A stretch of DNA of 64,000 bases. Source: Verrucomicrobiota bacterium (GTDB lineage Bacteria; Chlamydiota; Chlamydiia; Chlamydiales; Rhabdochlamydiaceae). This document shows positions 17,312 through 25,236 of the stretch, one piece after another. Location of the stretch: contig JAFEGJ010000001.1 of the NCBI GenBank assembly GCA_018240015.1, positions 116,250-180,249 on the forward strand. Reading direction: 5' to 3'. The notes below the pieces were generated by a model. That model did no database searches, was not told the DNA's origin, and saw only the letters and a list, made by a program, of their open reading frames with translations. The first letter of the stretch is position 1. Every line of letters starts with the position of its first letter. The position numbers and the translations under genes are program-made.

Positions 17312-17553
17312 GCTTTAGCTCCTAAAACCCGCCAACGCTTGAGTTTTGACATCGGTCTCGTTTCTTCGATCGTGACCGTTTGTCCGATTTCAACTGGAGT
17401 TTCGACGTGGGCATAATATTTCTTTGCGCGCTTGACGACTTTTCCAAATTGGGGATGGCGGACCGTATTTTCTACGCGAACTACAGCGGTTTTGTGCATC
17501 TTATTCGACACGACAACGCCCGTACGTACTTTGCGGCCTGATTTGTTTTCCAT
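17308..17553 (-). CDS. rpsQ: 30S ribosomal protein S17
   Basis: The product is 81 aa. The OB-fold sequence [68 protein letters not shown] is typical of S17, a primary 16S rRNA-binding protein. Start and stop touch rpmC and rplN, so translation is coupled. Confidence 0.97.
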   Translation of the reverse strand: MENKSGRKVRTGVVVSNKMHKTAVVRVENTVRHPQFGKVVKRAKKYYAHVETPVEIGQTVTIEETRPMSKLKRWRVLGAKA

Positions 17554-17750
17554 TATTTCTGTTCCTTTGCCTTAAGGACCGTCAAAATGCGCGCGCGGTC
17601 TTTTTTCTTTTCTCGAAGAAGATGGGGCTTTTCGAGTTTTCGCGCCATTTTCAGCTCGTTGGTCAAATTGAAGATCTCTTTCGAGAGATCTCGGTAAGCC
17701 AATTTAAGCTCGCTTTCGGACTGATCTTTGAGTTCTTTTGCTTTCAACAT
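17553..17750 (-). CDS. rpmC: 50S ribosomal protein L29
   Basis: The product is 65 aa, all helical: [63 protein letters not shown]29 lies at the tunnel exit beside L23. It is 4 bp downstream of rplP and shares one base with rpsQ. Confidence 0.95.
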   Translation of the reverse strand: MLKAKELKDQSESELKLAYRDLSKEIFNLTNELKMARKLEKPHLLREKKKDRARILTVLKAKEQK

Positions 17751-17754
17751 AATT

Positions 17755-18174
17755 CTATATCCTTTCTAGGCGCTCAACAAACCGGGTTTTGATACCGATT
17801 TTCGCTGCCGCGCGACGCAGGGCATTTTGTGCGACATCTTTGGAAACGCCACTCACTTCGAATAAAACTCTTCCGGGGCGGATGACGGCTACCCAGTGGT
17901 CAGGGTTTCCTTTTCCTTTACCCATCCGTGTCTCAGCCGGTTTTTTCGTCACCGATTTGTCAGGGAAGATGCGTATCCACACTTGCCCGCGACGGTTAAA
18001 ATAACGCGTGATCGCTACGCGACACGCTTCGATTTGTTGGTTCGTAATCCATCCGCGATCGAGAGCTTGCATGCCAAATTCACCAAAATCGAGAAAACTT
18101 GCAGCTTTAGTGAGGCCCTTGCGAGAGCCTTTCATCATCTTGCGGTATTTTGTCCTTGTGGGAATCTGTGCCAT
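17755..18174 (-). CDS. rplP: 50S ribosomal protein L16
   Basis: The product is 139 aa. It has the L16 core: [100 protein letters not shown]. It helps position A-site tRNA near the peptidyl transferase centre. It is 6 bp downstream of rpsC. Confidence 0.97.
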   Translation of the reverse strand: MAQIPTRTKYRKMMKGSRKGLTKAASFLDFGEFGMQALDRGWITNQQIEACRVAITRYFNRRGQVWIRIFPDKSVTKKPAETRMGKGKGNPDHWVAVIRPGRVLFEVSGVSKDVAQNALRRAAAKIGIKTRFVERLERI

Positions 18175-18180
18175 AAACGA

Positions 18181-18807
18181 TTACTCTCCTTCCCCGCGGT
18201 TAATCCAAACTTTAACGCCGATCGATCCGTACGTCGTCTCTGCACGGCCCATGCCATAATCGATGTCTGCTCGCATTGTGTGGAGAGGAATGCGTCCTTC
18301 TTTGTACCACTCCATCCGCGCAATCTCAGCACCACCGATACGACCAGAGACAGCGACTTTAATGCCAGCTGCTCCTGCGTCCATCGAAGATTGGATAGCT
18401 TTTTTCATGACGCGTCTAAAGGGCATACGACGCTCGAGCTGGCGTGCAATATTGTCAGCTACGAGTTTAGCATCGAGATCGGGTCTTTTAACTTCTTCAA
18501 CTTCAATCCAAATCTCTTTGCCAGTCACTTTTTTGAGTTCTTGTTTGAGGATGTCGATTTCAGCGCCTTTCTTTCCGATAACGAGACCGGGACGGGCTGT
18601 GTGAATCGTCACTTCAATCTTGCCGCTCATTCTCTTAATCGTGAGCTGAGCTGTACCTTGGCAGCAAGGCTTGGACATTAAAAAATTACGAATGAATTTG
18701 TCTTCGCCGATGTTACCGCCAAACTCTTGCTTGTTGGCATACCAAAGGGATTTCCATTTTTTGGTGAGAGCGAGGCGAAAACCGGTGGGAGATGTCTTCT
18801 GACCCAT
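18181..18807 (-). CDS. rpsC: 30S ribosomal protein S3
   Basis: The product is 208 aa. The N-terminus MGQKTSPTGFRLALTKKWKSLWYANKQEFGG is followed by a KH domain with the GxxG loop (ARPGLVIGKKGAEIDILKQEL), then the C-terminal GRIGGAEIARMEWYKEGRIPLHTMRADIDYGMGRAETTYGSIGVKVWINRGE. S3 lines the mRNA entry channel. It is 1 bp downstream of rplV. Confidence 0.97.
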   Translation of the reverse strand: MGQKTSPTGFRLALTKKWKSLWYANKQEFGGNIGEDKFIRNFLMSKPCCQGTAQLTIKRMSGKIEVTIHTARPGLVIGKKGAEIDILKQELKKVTGKEIWIEVEEVKRPDLDAKLVADNIARQLERRMPFRRVMKKAIQSSMDAGAAGIKVAVSGRIGGAEIARMEWYKEGRIPLHTMRADIDYGMGRAETTYGSIGVKVWINRGEGE

Positions 18808-18808
18808 G

Positions 18809-19153
18809 TTACTTGTTCTCCTGTGCTTCTAAGACGATCGTGAAATGGCTTGTTCTTTTCATGACGGGAGCTCTTCCGCCACGGCTTTTTGATTTGGCAC
18901 GCTTCAAAACAGCACCGCAATCGACGCGCACTTCTTTTACTTTGAGTTGCTGACGTGGAATGTTGAGCTGCGTTTCAGCATTAGCGATCGCACTCGTTAA
19001 GGTTTTTTTCAGCAGCACTCCACCTTTAAGTTGAGAATAGGTGAGTTGGATGAGAGCCTCTTCAGCCATGAGCCCGCGGATTAAATCGGCGGCCAAGCGT
19101 GCTTTGCGAGGAGGGATGCGTTGGTGTTTAGTCACTGCGCGAGCGGTTGTCAT
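18809..19153 (-). CDS. rplV: 50S ribosomal protein L22
   Basis: The product is 114 aa. KHQRIPPRKARLAADLIRGLMAEEALIQL is the L22 start, and the C-terminal hairpin VDCGAVLKRAKSKSRGGRAPVMKRTSHFTIVLEA reaches the exit tunnel. It follows rpsS by 2 bp. Confidence 0.97.
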   Translation of the reverse strand: MTTARAVTKHQRIPPRKARLAADLIRGLMAEEALIQLTYSQLKGGVLLKKTLTSAIANAETQLNIPRQQLKVKEVRVDCGAVLKRAKSKSRGGRAPVMKRTSHFTIVLEAQENK

Positions 19154-19155
19154 AA

Positions 19156-19506
19156 TTATTTCTCTCCATTTGCTGGTTTCTCAGCAGGAGCGGCTGAGGG
19201 AGCTGCAGCAGCAGGGGCGCCTGCACCGGCAGCAGACTCTTCCACTTTCTTCGTTCCGTGGCCTTTGAAGATGCGGGTCGGAGAAAACTCTCCCAAACGA
19301 TGGCCAACCATGTTTTCCGAAATAAAGACGGGGATAAATTTTCTACCGTTGTGGACTTCAAACGTATGCCCGATCATATCGGGAATAATCATCGAACGGC
19401 GTGACCAAGTTTTGATGGGTCTCTTGGTTCCTGCTTTATTTTGTTTCTCGACTTTCGCGAGCAGGTGATGGTCAACGAAAGGTCCTTTTTTGAGCGATCT
19501 TGGCAT
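19156..19506 (-). CDS. rpsS: 30S ribosomal protein S19 with an Ala/Pro-rich C-terminal tail
   Basis: The product is 116 aa. Residues 1-87 are standard S19: [79 protein letters not shown]. About 29 further residues are rich in Ala, Pro, Gly and Glu ([20 protein letters not shown]). Chlamydia S19 ends near residue 88, so the tail is an addition and is likely disordered on the 30S head. The gene lies 2 bp after rplB. Confidence 0.96.
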   Translation of the reverse strand: MPRSLKKGPFVDHHLLAKVEKQNKAGTKRPIKTWSRRSMIIPDMIGHTFEVHNGRKFIPVFISENMVGHRLGEFSPTRIFKGHGTKKVEESAAGAGAPAAAAPSAAPAEKPANGEK

Positions 19507-19508
19507 GA

Positions 19509-20330
19509 TTATTTCCTTCGGTCCTTAATGATCCACTTGAGTGTCTTTCTCTTCGAACGTGTACGATAGCCTTTGGTGTACATCGACCATGGTGTTTGTG
19601 GCAGGTAACCGTTGTGCTTACCTTCACCACCTCCGTGCGGATGGTCGACGGGGTTCATCGCGGTTCCGCGAACGGTGGGTCTTACTCCCATCCAGCGACG
19701 ACGTCCGGCTTTTCCTTCAACGCGCAAGATGCGCTCTGCGTTCGATACGGCGCCAAATGTGGCGCGGCAATTTTCATTGATGAGACGCACTTCACCGGAG
19801 GGCATTTTCAAAGTGACATACCCGCCGCTTTTAGCCATCAGCTGCGCGGAGAGTCCGGCGCTGCGAACGAGTTGTCCGCCTTTACCCGGCTTCATCTCAA
19901 TATTGTGAATGACAGAGCCCAGAGGCATGTGTTTCATGCGCATGCAGCATCCGATATCGTATATCTCTTTGTCTGAAGTCTGAACCTGGTCTCCAACCTT
20001 AAGACCTTCCGGAGCTAAAATGTAGCGTTTCTCGCCATCAGCATAATGGAGCAGAGCGATGTGCGCTGTGCGGTTCGGATCGTATTGGATCGACGCAACT
20101 TTCGCTGGAATTTCTTCTTTGTCGCGAGCGAAATCGATCACACGGTAAAAACGTTTATGGCCTCCCCCTAAATGGCGGCAAGTAACGCGACCATGGTGGT
20201 TACGACCATTGGTGCGTTGTTTGCTCACGAGCAGCGATTTCTCAGGAGTCGCTCCTTTCGTGAGCTGTGCGTGGCTCTCTAATACGAGCTCGCGCTGGCT
20301 GGGTGTTTGGGGTCTGAACTTCTTCGTCAT
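19509..20330 (-). CDS. rplB: 50S ribosomal protein L2
   Basis: The product is 273 aa. The N-terminal part contains [28 protein letters not shown], and the C-terminal part contains the peptidyl-transferase loop [20 protein letters not shown] with its conserved His. L2 is needed for subunit joining and peptide bond formation. It is 3 bp downstream of rplW. Confidence 0.98.
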   Translation of the reverse strand: MTKKFRPQTPSQRELVLESHAQLTKGATPEKSLLVSKQRTNGRNHHGRVTCRHLGGGHKRFYRVIDFARDKEEIPAKVASIQYDPNRTAHIALLHYADGEKRYILAPEGLKVGDQVQTSDKEIYDIGCCMRMKHMPLGSVIHNIEMKPGKGGQLVRSAGLSAQLMAKSGGYVTLKMPSGEVRLINENCRATFGAVSNAERILRVEGKAGRRRWMGVRPTVRGTAMNPVDHPHGGGEGKHNGYLPQTPWSMYTKGYRTRSKRKTLKWIIKDRRK

Positions 20331-20333
20331 AGT

Positions 20334-20666
20334 TTAAACCTTTTCCTCAATCGTATCGCCGGCTTTCAATGTCACGATCGCTTTTTTCAGTCCGCTGCGC
20401 ATTCCGAGTCTGCCTCGTACTCTTCGCTCTTTGGGCTTCGTCGTGATCGTGTTGACGGCAATAACATTAACATTTGCGTAAATTTCTTCGATGGCCTCAG
20501 CGATATCCCGCTTAGTGGCGCGCTTATCGACGATGAACACATATTTTGGTGTATCGCACTTGCGGACGCTCGGATTGCTTTTATTGCTTGCGAGACCTTC
20601 CAGTACTCTAGCTTTTTCTGTCACGTAGCGTCTTTTAATCACATCGTAGGGCGTTTTGCGGTGCAT
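20334..20666 (-). CDS. rplW: 50S ribosomal protein L23
   Basis: The product is 110 aa. The family pattern is YDVIKRRYVTEKARVL ... KCDTPKYVFIVDKRATKRDIAEAIEEIYANVNVIAVNTITTKPKERRVRGRLGMRSGLKKAIVTL. L23 is the docking site for trigger factor and SRP at the tunnel exit. It is 3 bp downstream of rplD. Confidence 0.96.
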   Translation of the reverse strand: MHRKTPYDVIKRRYVTEKARVLEGLASNKSNPSVRKCDTPKYVFIVDKRATKRDIAEAIEEIYANVNVIAVNTITTKPKERRVRGRLGMRSGLKKAIVTLKAGDTIEEKV

Positions 20667-20669
20667 AGC

Positions 20670-21302
20670 TTATCCTTCTAATATCTTCACAAGTTGCTGC
20701 GCGGCAGGTTCGAGCACGATCACATTTTGATGAGCCGCTAGCTCATATCCGTTAACATTCGGGAGCAAAAGGAAATCAGAGCGAGCGATATTGCGCATGC
20801 TTTTTACAAATGCAATCTCTGTCTCATCTGCCAAAAAGAGAATGGGCTTTCCTTCGAGCTTAACGCTCTTGAGGAAGGCTGCTACTTTTTTGGTTTGGGG
20901 TTTTTTGAGCTTATCGCTCTTGAGGATGAGGAGACGGTTTTCTTGAATTTTTTCAGCCAGAAGCTGGCGAATCGCCGCGCGCTTTTCTTTCTTATTGATG
21001 CGCACGTGCTGATCAAATTTGGCGCGAGGACCACCGACGCGTCCGCCACCTTTATATTGTGGGGACCCGAGATACCCTTGGCGCGCACGACCCGTTCCTT
21101 TTTGAGGATGGGGTTTTTGACCGGAGTGGGCAACTTCAGCGCGGGTCTTCGTATGGGCAGACCACTGTCGAGCGTTATTGCGGATAGCGACGATATAATC
21201 TTTAATGAGCTGGGAGTTCACTTGCTTTTCAAGGAGCTTATCATCGATGCTCATCTCACCTATTTCTTTGCCTGATAAATCGTATTTCTTAAGGACTGCC
21301 AC
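20670..21302 (-). CDS. rplD: 50S ribosomal protein L4
   Basis: The product is 210 aa. The extended tunnel loop shows RQWSAHTKTRAEVAHSGQKPHPQKGTGRARQGYLGSPQYKGGGRVGGP, the L4/L1e signature. In E. coli, L4 also represses the S10 operon by binding its leader. That is relevant because the leader of this cluster is highly structured (21998-22254). It is 11 bp downstream of rplC. Confidence 0.97.
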   Translation of the reverse strand: MAVLKKYDLSGKEIGEMSIDDKLLEKQVNSQLIKDYIVAIRNNARQWSAHTKTRAEVAHSGQKPHPQKGTGRARQGYLGSPQYKGGGRVGGPRAKFDQHVRINKKEKRAAIRQLLAEKIQENRLLILKSDKLKKPQTKKVAAFLKSVKLEGKPILFLADETEIAFVKSMRNIARSDFLLLPNVNGYELAAHQNVIVLEPAAQQLVKILEG

Positions 21303-21313
21303 GACTATAACCT

Positions 21314-21976
21314 CTATTTTTTCTTCTGAGCGAGTTTCTTTTTCGCGGGGGCGATGTAGACGAGTCCACCTCGAGAACCTGGAATCGGTCCTGCCACGAG
21401 AATCACTTGTTTTTCAGCATCAATCTTCACAACGCGCAGACTCTCAACTGTCACGCGCTCACCGCCCATGCGGCCGGCTTTTTTCTGACCAGGCAAGCAT
21501 CGTCCAGGAGACGTACGCATCCCGCACGAACCGCCGTGGCGATGAAATCCGGAACCGTGGGCTGCGGGACCTCCCGCAAAGTGGTGCCGTTTAATGACCC
21601 CTTGATACCCTTTTCCTTTGGAGACGCCAATGACATCAACAAAGGGAATTTCTTGAAAAGATTCGACACCGATTTCTTGACCGAGCTGATAAGAATCGAG
21701 ATTCTCGACCCGCACTTCGCAGCTTTTAGCACGCGGCTCAACACCGGCCTTTTTGTAGTGTCCGACTTGTGGTTTGGGAAGATTTTTCGCCTTGGAAGGC
21801 TTCACTTTGAAGCACGCGAGTTGCAGAGCTTCGTACCCATCCGTGTCTTTCTTTTTCAATTGAGAAACGACGTGTTTTTCTGTCGAAATCACGCTGCAAA
21901 CAACGACACTGCCCTTCTCATCAAAGAGCTGCATCATCCCTTGCTTGACTCCCATTAACTTAAACTTCGGCGCCAT
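21314..21976 (-). CDS. rplC: 50S ribosomal protein L3
   Basis: The product is 220 aa from the ATG at 21976, which has AGGAAA 7 nt upstream and gives MAPKFKLMGVKQGMMQLFDEKGSVV, close to the Chlamydia L3 start. An in-frame ATG at 22081 would add 35 non-homologous residues and lies inside the leader helix. The L3 core is GVSKGKGYQGVIKRHHFAGGPAAHGSGFHRHGGSCGMRTSPGRCLPGQKKAGRMGGERVTV. It is the first gene of the cluster; rpsJ (S10) is not upstream, as in other chlamydiae. The preceding about 270 bp form a complex leader. Confidence 0.96.
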   Translation of the reverse strand: MAPKFKLMGVKQGMMQLFDEKGSVVVCSVISTEKHVVSQLKKKDTDGYEALQLACFKVKPSKAKNLPKPQVGHYKKAGVEPRAKSCEVRVENLDSYQLGQEIGVESFQEIPFVDVIGVSKGKGYQGVIKRHHFAGGPAAHGSGFHRHGGSCGMRTSPGRCLPGQKKAGRMGGERVTVESLRVVKIDAEKQVILVAGPIPGSRGGLVYIAPAKKKLAQKKK

Positions 21977-22268
21977 ATATTTTCCTGTTAACTTTAACAA
22001 AGGCCCTAGGAAATTCATCCGTTGGATCTTACTGTCAATTTTTGTAAACCTCTGTTTTTCGATCTCCCCAACTTTTCTCAAGTTTGGTCGATCTCCAAAA
22101 CTATCGGTTTACCGAAAATTGCCTAGCAATCTCCAACGAAGCAATTTCCTAGAACCTTTGTGCGACGACAGAACGCTCTGTCATAAGTCGGCTAAACCGA
22201 ACAGAGTAACAAAGTTCGAGATTTTTGGGCAAAGGAAATTGCAAAGCCAAAAATTAAAGAAATTTATT
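21977..22268 (-). promoter_or_regulatory. Structured leader of the rplC ribosomal cluster
   Basis: Between the small ORF stop (22269) and rplC the minus-strand RNA can form several helices. Segment B (22143-22160) pairs with segment C (21998-22015), just upstream of the rplC ribosome site, as an 18-bp helix whose only non-Watson-Crick pairs are two G-U wobbles. The 5' part of B (22141-22150) can instead pair with segment A (22233-22242) over 10 bp. A also lies in the loop of its own hairpin (22221-22228 with 22247-22254). A further stem, GACAGA/TCTGTC with flanking CGAC/GTCG, lies between 22163 and 22190. B can form only one pairing at a time, which is the layout of a regulatory switch. The start of transcription is unknown. 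Confidence 0.55.
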
Positions 22269-22361
22269 TCATAAAAGGTGAGTGAGAAAGGAAATAAGAA
22301 GTAGAGCAAGAATAAGACCAGAGAAAGCGATGATGATAACCCATTCGCGAAAGGACAACAT
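22269..22361 (-). CDS. Possible 30-aa single-helix membrane peptide
   Basis: An ATG at 22361 opens a 30-codon frame ending in TGA at 22269-22271. Four codons after a short polar start come about 22 hydrophobic residues (WVIIIAFSGLILALLLISFL) and the end THLL, a clean transmembrane helix. It lies between the possible Inc-like gene and the rplC leader, same strand. No purine-rich ribosome site precedes the ATG; the bases before it form a GAGGGGC/GCCCCTC hairpin. The evidence is only its composition and position. Confidence 0.3.
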   Translation of the reverse strand: MLSFREWVIIIAFSGLILALLLISFLTHLL

Positions 22362-22367
22362 AAGTTG

Positions 22368-22386
22368 GAGGGGCCTAAAGCCCCTC
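22368..22386 (-). terminator. Hairpin after the Inc-like gene
   Basis: GAGGGGC/GCCCCTC is a perfect 7-bp stem with a CTAAA loop (minus-strand TTTAG). It lies 8 bp after the stop codon at 22395. The sequence after it on the minus strand (CAACTTATG) is not T-rich, so termination would be weak. Confidence 0.45.
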
Positions 22387-22394
22387 GAAGAACA

Positions 22395-23183
22395 TCAGCC
22401 GATAACGTGAGAGGTGGGCGGACGGTTATTTGGATAGTAAATTTCCTGATAGAAGTGTCTACCGAGAGCAAATAAACCAGCCGACAGAGTCGCCATTACA
22501 TGCATCTTTGCCCAGAATAAAGTCGTCACAAATGCCGTAGAAACAACGTAGGGACTAATAGCTGCAAAGGTAAGAAAAACATAGGATACGGCAAGTGCTA
22601 CCCCCATCCAGTAGTAGGTAGAATCTGCACGGTTCCTTTCATTAAAATACGAATTATAAGGACCTGAATACAAGTTGGTGTAAGCGCTGATAGGGGCATT
22701 GATTCCTTGGAAAACGCCTCGAAAATTCGCAGGGAGAACGGTGAAATTTACTAAACTTTCCCCCGTTGACAGGAGCGAAGAACTCCAATCACATACTTCA
22801 AAAATTTTATGAGGCCAGCTTTTCTCCGTGGATTTTCCCGATGTCGTCGTTTCTGTTTCCCAAGTTGTTACGGGGCCAAATTTCCAAACGGCTCCGGTAA
22901 AACTGGCCACTACACTTAAACCCGCTGCAAGATGAGCGAATTTTGCAAAAGCCGGGCTGATATGGTAACTATTGAGAAGATACCAGCGATGCATTGAAGT
23001 CACTAATTTTGAATAATCTAGCACCCTATTATCATAGCTGTATTTTTTGCAATCTCTCACAAAAATAGAGGAGATTTTACAGAAAGGATCAAGTTTGTCC
23101 CAATCATTTTTGCTTACAGGCTTGGCATTGAAGGCTATTTGAACATAATTAGTCCAACTCAAAGTTCCAGCAGCTTCACTCAT
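22395..23183 (-). CDS. Membrane protein of unknown function, possible inclusion membrane protein
   Basis: The product is 262 aa and has no recognised family. It has no signal peptide; the first about 80 residues are polar. A hydrophobic segment lies near 84-103 (LAAGLSVVASFTGAVW). Two hydrophobic stretches then sit close together near 190-245 (YYWMGVALAVSYVFLTFAAI and VVSTAFVTTLFWAKMHVMATLSAGLFALG), a bilobed pattern typical of chlamydial Inc proteins. In Chlamydia the gene between rplC and fmt encodes the Inc protein Cap1 (CT529), so position supports this reading, although I see no clear sequence similarity. A short hairpin follows the stop and a 179-bp palindromic element lies upstream. 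Confidence 0.6.
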   Translation of the reverse strand: MSEAAGTLSWTNYVQIAFNAKPVSKNDWDKLDPFCKISSIFVRDCKKYSYDNRVLDYSKLVTSMHRWYLLNSYHISPAFAKFAHLAAGLSVVASFTGAVWKFGPVTTWETETTTSGKSTEKSWPHKIFEVCDWSSSLLSTGESLVNFTVLPANFRGVFQGINAPISAYTNLYSGPYNSYFNERNRADSTYYWMGVALAVSYVFLTFAAISPYVVSTAFVTTLFWAKMHVMATLSAGLFALGRHFYQEIYYPNNRPPTSHVIG

Positions 23184-23271
23184 ATCTTCTCCTTTGTCTA
23201 AATATATGTATGTGTCGAGTAAAAAATAGACTAACGCAACATTTTATTTTTGCAAAGGGAATTTAAAGTTT

Positions 23272-23450
23272 AAAACCTAAGTTGCTAGTTGGGTCTCGAG
23301 AGAGATTGGCCTAGAAAAGGCGAGATTCAAGGAGGGGCGATGCAGACAACCCCTTTATGGGGTTGGCGTTAGCCCTGGGGTCCCTAAAAATCCTTATATC
23401 GCTTTTTCTATGGCCGAGATCTCCGAGAAACAACTAGTAACTTAGGTTTA
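23272..23450. repeat. 179-bp imperfect palindromic element between fmt and the Inc-like gene
   Basis: The left arm starts AAACCTAAGTTGCTAGTTG (23273 on), and the reverse complement of the right end starts AAACCTAAGTTACTAGTTG. Pairing continues inward with short breaks for about 50 bp per arm, then a central AACCCC/GGGGTT hairpin with a TTTAT loop (about 23348-23363). The last four codons and stop of fmt (NLSY) are made by the outer arm. This resembles a MITE or a very long transcript-end hairpin. No transposase gene is nearby. Confidence 0.75.
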
Positions 23451-24387
23451 AAAAAGTGAAAGGGTGTTGTGCACCGCGCAGGAATTCTTCGATTTTCATG
23501 GCCTTTTTTCCCTCGATTTGGATTTCGAGGAGGCGAAGGGCCTCAGTTCCACATGCCACAATCCATTCCTTCTTAGAAAAGGCTAGATTTGACCCGGGGC
23601 TGCCTTGTAGAGGCGTGACCTCAGCGCGTAGGATTTTAAGACGTTTTTGCTCTTTTCCTGTATCCACGAGAGCCCAAGCACCCGGCGCTGGGGAAAGAGC
23701 TCTGATCTGGTTGTGTAGCTCAAGAGCTGATCTGTGAAATAAAATTTTTTCTTCCTCAAGGGTGATTTTTGGGGCGAATGTCACTTGGGAAGGATCTTGG
23801 GGCGTTTTATGGGCCTCGCCTGCCATTAAATCTCTTATGACTTGAAGGAGTGAAGTGGAAGCAAGCGGGGCGATTTGATCTTCGAGTTCACCCAGGGTCA
23901 TGTTGGAAGGAATAGGTATTTTGGTCATCGCATAGACATCGCCGGCATCCATCTCAAGGACCATATCCATGATGCACACACCTGTTTCAGCGTCTCCAGC
24001 CATCAAAGCGCGCCGAATGGGATCAGCTCCTCGATACTTAGGAAGGAGGCTTGGATGGACATTGAGACAGCCTAGCCGAGGGATTTCGATAATATTTTTT
24101 TTGAGAATCTCTCCATATGCAAAAACGACGAAGATATCGGCCTGGTATGATTTGAGGAGATCGGCAAATTCAGGCGTAGAGGCTTTAAGGGGTTGATGGA
24201 TGGGAAGATTGTGAAGCAGCGCGGCTTCTTTCACAGGAGGCGGGAGCATTTGTAAAGAGCGGCCTTTTTGCTTGTCGGGCTTGGTGACCACCGCCATAAC
24301 TTGAATATCAGATTGTTTAAGAAGATCGTTTAGAACACGGGCGGCAAGAGCAGTTGTGCCAAAAAAGATGATTTTAGAGGTCGTCAT
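23434..24387 (-). CDS. fmt: Methionyl-tRNA formyltransferase
   Basis: The product is 317 aa, normal length. The formyl-transfer domain has the catalytic region HPSLLPKYRGADPIRRALMAGDAETGVCIMDMVLEMDAGD (Asn/His/Asp set: N in GCLNVHPS, H, and D in MDAGD). The C-terminal OB-like domain contains NQIRALSPAPGAWALV. It formylates initiator Met-tRNA with 10-formyl-THF. The last four codons lie inside a palindromic element, so its C-terminus may have been changed by that insertion. It overlaps lpxA by 14 bp. Confidence 0.96.
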   Translation of the reverse strand: MTTSKIIFFGTTALAARVLNDLLKQSDIQVMAVVTKPDKQKGRSLQMLPPPVKEAALLHNLPIHQPLKASTPEFADLLKSYQADIFVVFAYGEILKKNIIEIPRLGCLNVHPSLLPKYRGADPIRRALMAGDAETGVCIMDMVLEMDAGDVYAMTKIPIPSNMTLGELEDQIAPLASTSLLQVIRDLMAGEAHKTPQDPSQVTFAPKITLEEEKILFHRSALELHNQIRALSPAPGAWALVDTGKEQKRLKILRAEVTPLQGSPGSNLAFSKKEWIVACGTEALRLLEIQIEGKKAMKIEEFLRGAQHPFTFLNLSY

Positions 24388-25234
24388 CTTCTAACATTTC
24401 AGCGTACTCGGGAATCTCTTCCATGGAGTGTTCTGAAGGTTCTACGCGATGAAAACCGATGAGACCCCGCCGAGAAGCGCGGCAAAATTGCATCCAGTGT
24501 TTAATATAGAGGCTGGGTTCGATGTCTTGTTGGATTCTCTCTAAAGCTTCTGAAAGGCTAAGGCCCGAACGATAGGTGAGCTTAAAGGCGCGGGCCAGTT
24601 CTTTGCGCACTTCGTAGGGGAAACCGTTGCGCTTGAGTCCAACTAGGTTGAGACCGCCAATTTTATAAGGCGATCCTCCGCCAATCGTGTAGGGAGGAAC
24701 ATCGTGCGTCACTCTTGAAAACCCTCCGACCATGGCATAACAGCCAATGCGAGTGAATTGGTGGACGGCTGCCATTCCGCCGATAACGGCAAAATCTTCG
24801 ATCACGACATGTCCGGCGAGTTGCACGCCGTTGGCCATGATGACCCGGTTTCCGACTTCGCAGTTGTGAGCCACATGGCAATACGCCATGATCAAACATC
24901 CATCACCTACGCGGACGACAGAATTTTCCTGACACGAAGAATTGATCGTCACGTACTCGCGAATTTCGCAATTCTTGCCGATGACGACAAAGGTTTTTTC
25001 ACCGCGGAATTTTAAATCAGCTGTTTTAGTTCCGATGGCCGCAAAGGGCCAAATCGTCGTCCCTTCTCCAATGGTAGTATAGCCATCGATGTACGCATGC
25101 GATTTGATCGTGACGTTGTCTTCTATGGTGACGGTGCCCTTCACAATGGCATAGGCTTCGATCGTGACATTGCTGCCCAGTTTGGCACCAGACTCCACGA
25201 TGGCTGTCGGGTGGATATTTTGAGATTTTCGCAT
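24374..25234 (-). CDS. lpxA: UDP-N-acetylglucosamine acyltransferase
   Basis: The product is 286 aa. The N-terminal two-thirds are left-handed beta-helix hexapeptide repeats (IHPTAIVESGAKLGSNVTIEAYAIVKGTVTIEDNVTI). The catalytic His region reads CHVAHNCEVGNRVIMANGVQLAGHVVIEDFAVIGGMAAVHQF, and the C-terminal helical part starts GLKRNGFPYEVRKELARAFKLTYRSG. It is the first enzyme of lipid A synthesis, in the cytoplasm. It lies in a run of lipid A genes, 2 bp downstream of fabZ. Confidence 0.97.
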   Translation of the reverse strand: MRKSQNIHPTAIVESGAKLGSNVTIEAYAIVKGTVTIEDNVTIKSHAYIDGYTTIGEGTTIWPFAAIGTKTADLKFRGEKTFVVIGKNCEIREYVTINSSCQENSVVRVGDGCLIMAYCHVAHNCEVGNRVIMANGVQLAGHVVIEDFAVIGGMAAVHQFTRIGCYAMVGGFSRVTHDVPPYTIGGGSPYKIGGLNLVGLKRNGFPYEVRKELARAFKLTYRSGLSLSEALERIQQDIEPSLYIKHWMQFCRASRRGLIGFHRVEPSEHSMEEIPEYAEMLEDDDL

Positions 25235-25236
25235 CC

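Noticed and set aside
9967-21302. Many long open frames opposite the ribosomal genes
   Set aside because: They are antisense shadows of conserved ribosomal protein genes, with repetitive or biased composition and no ribosome sites.
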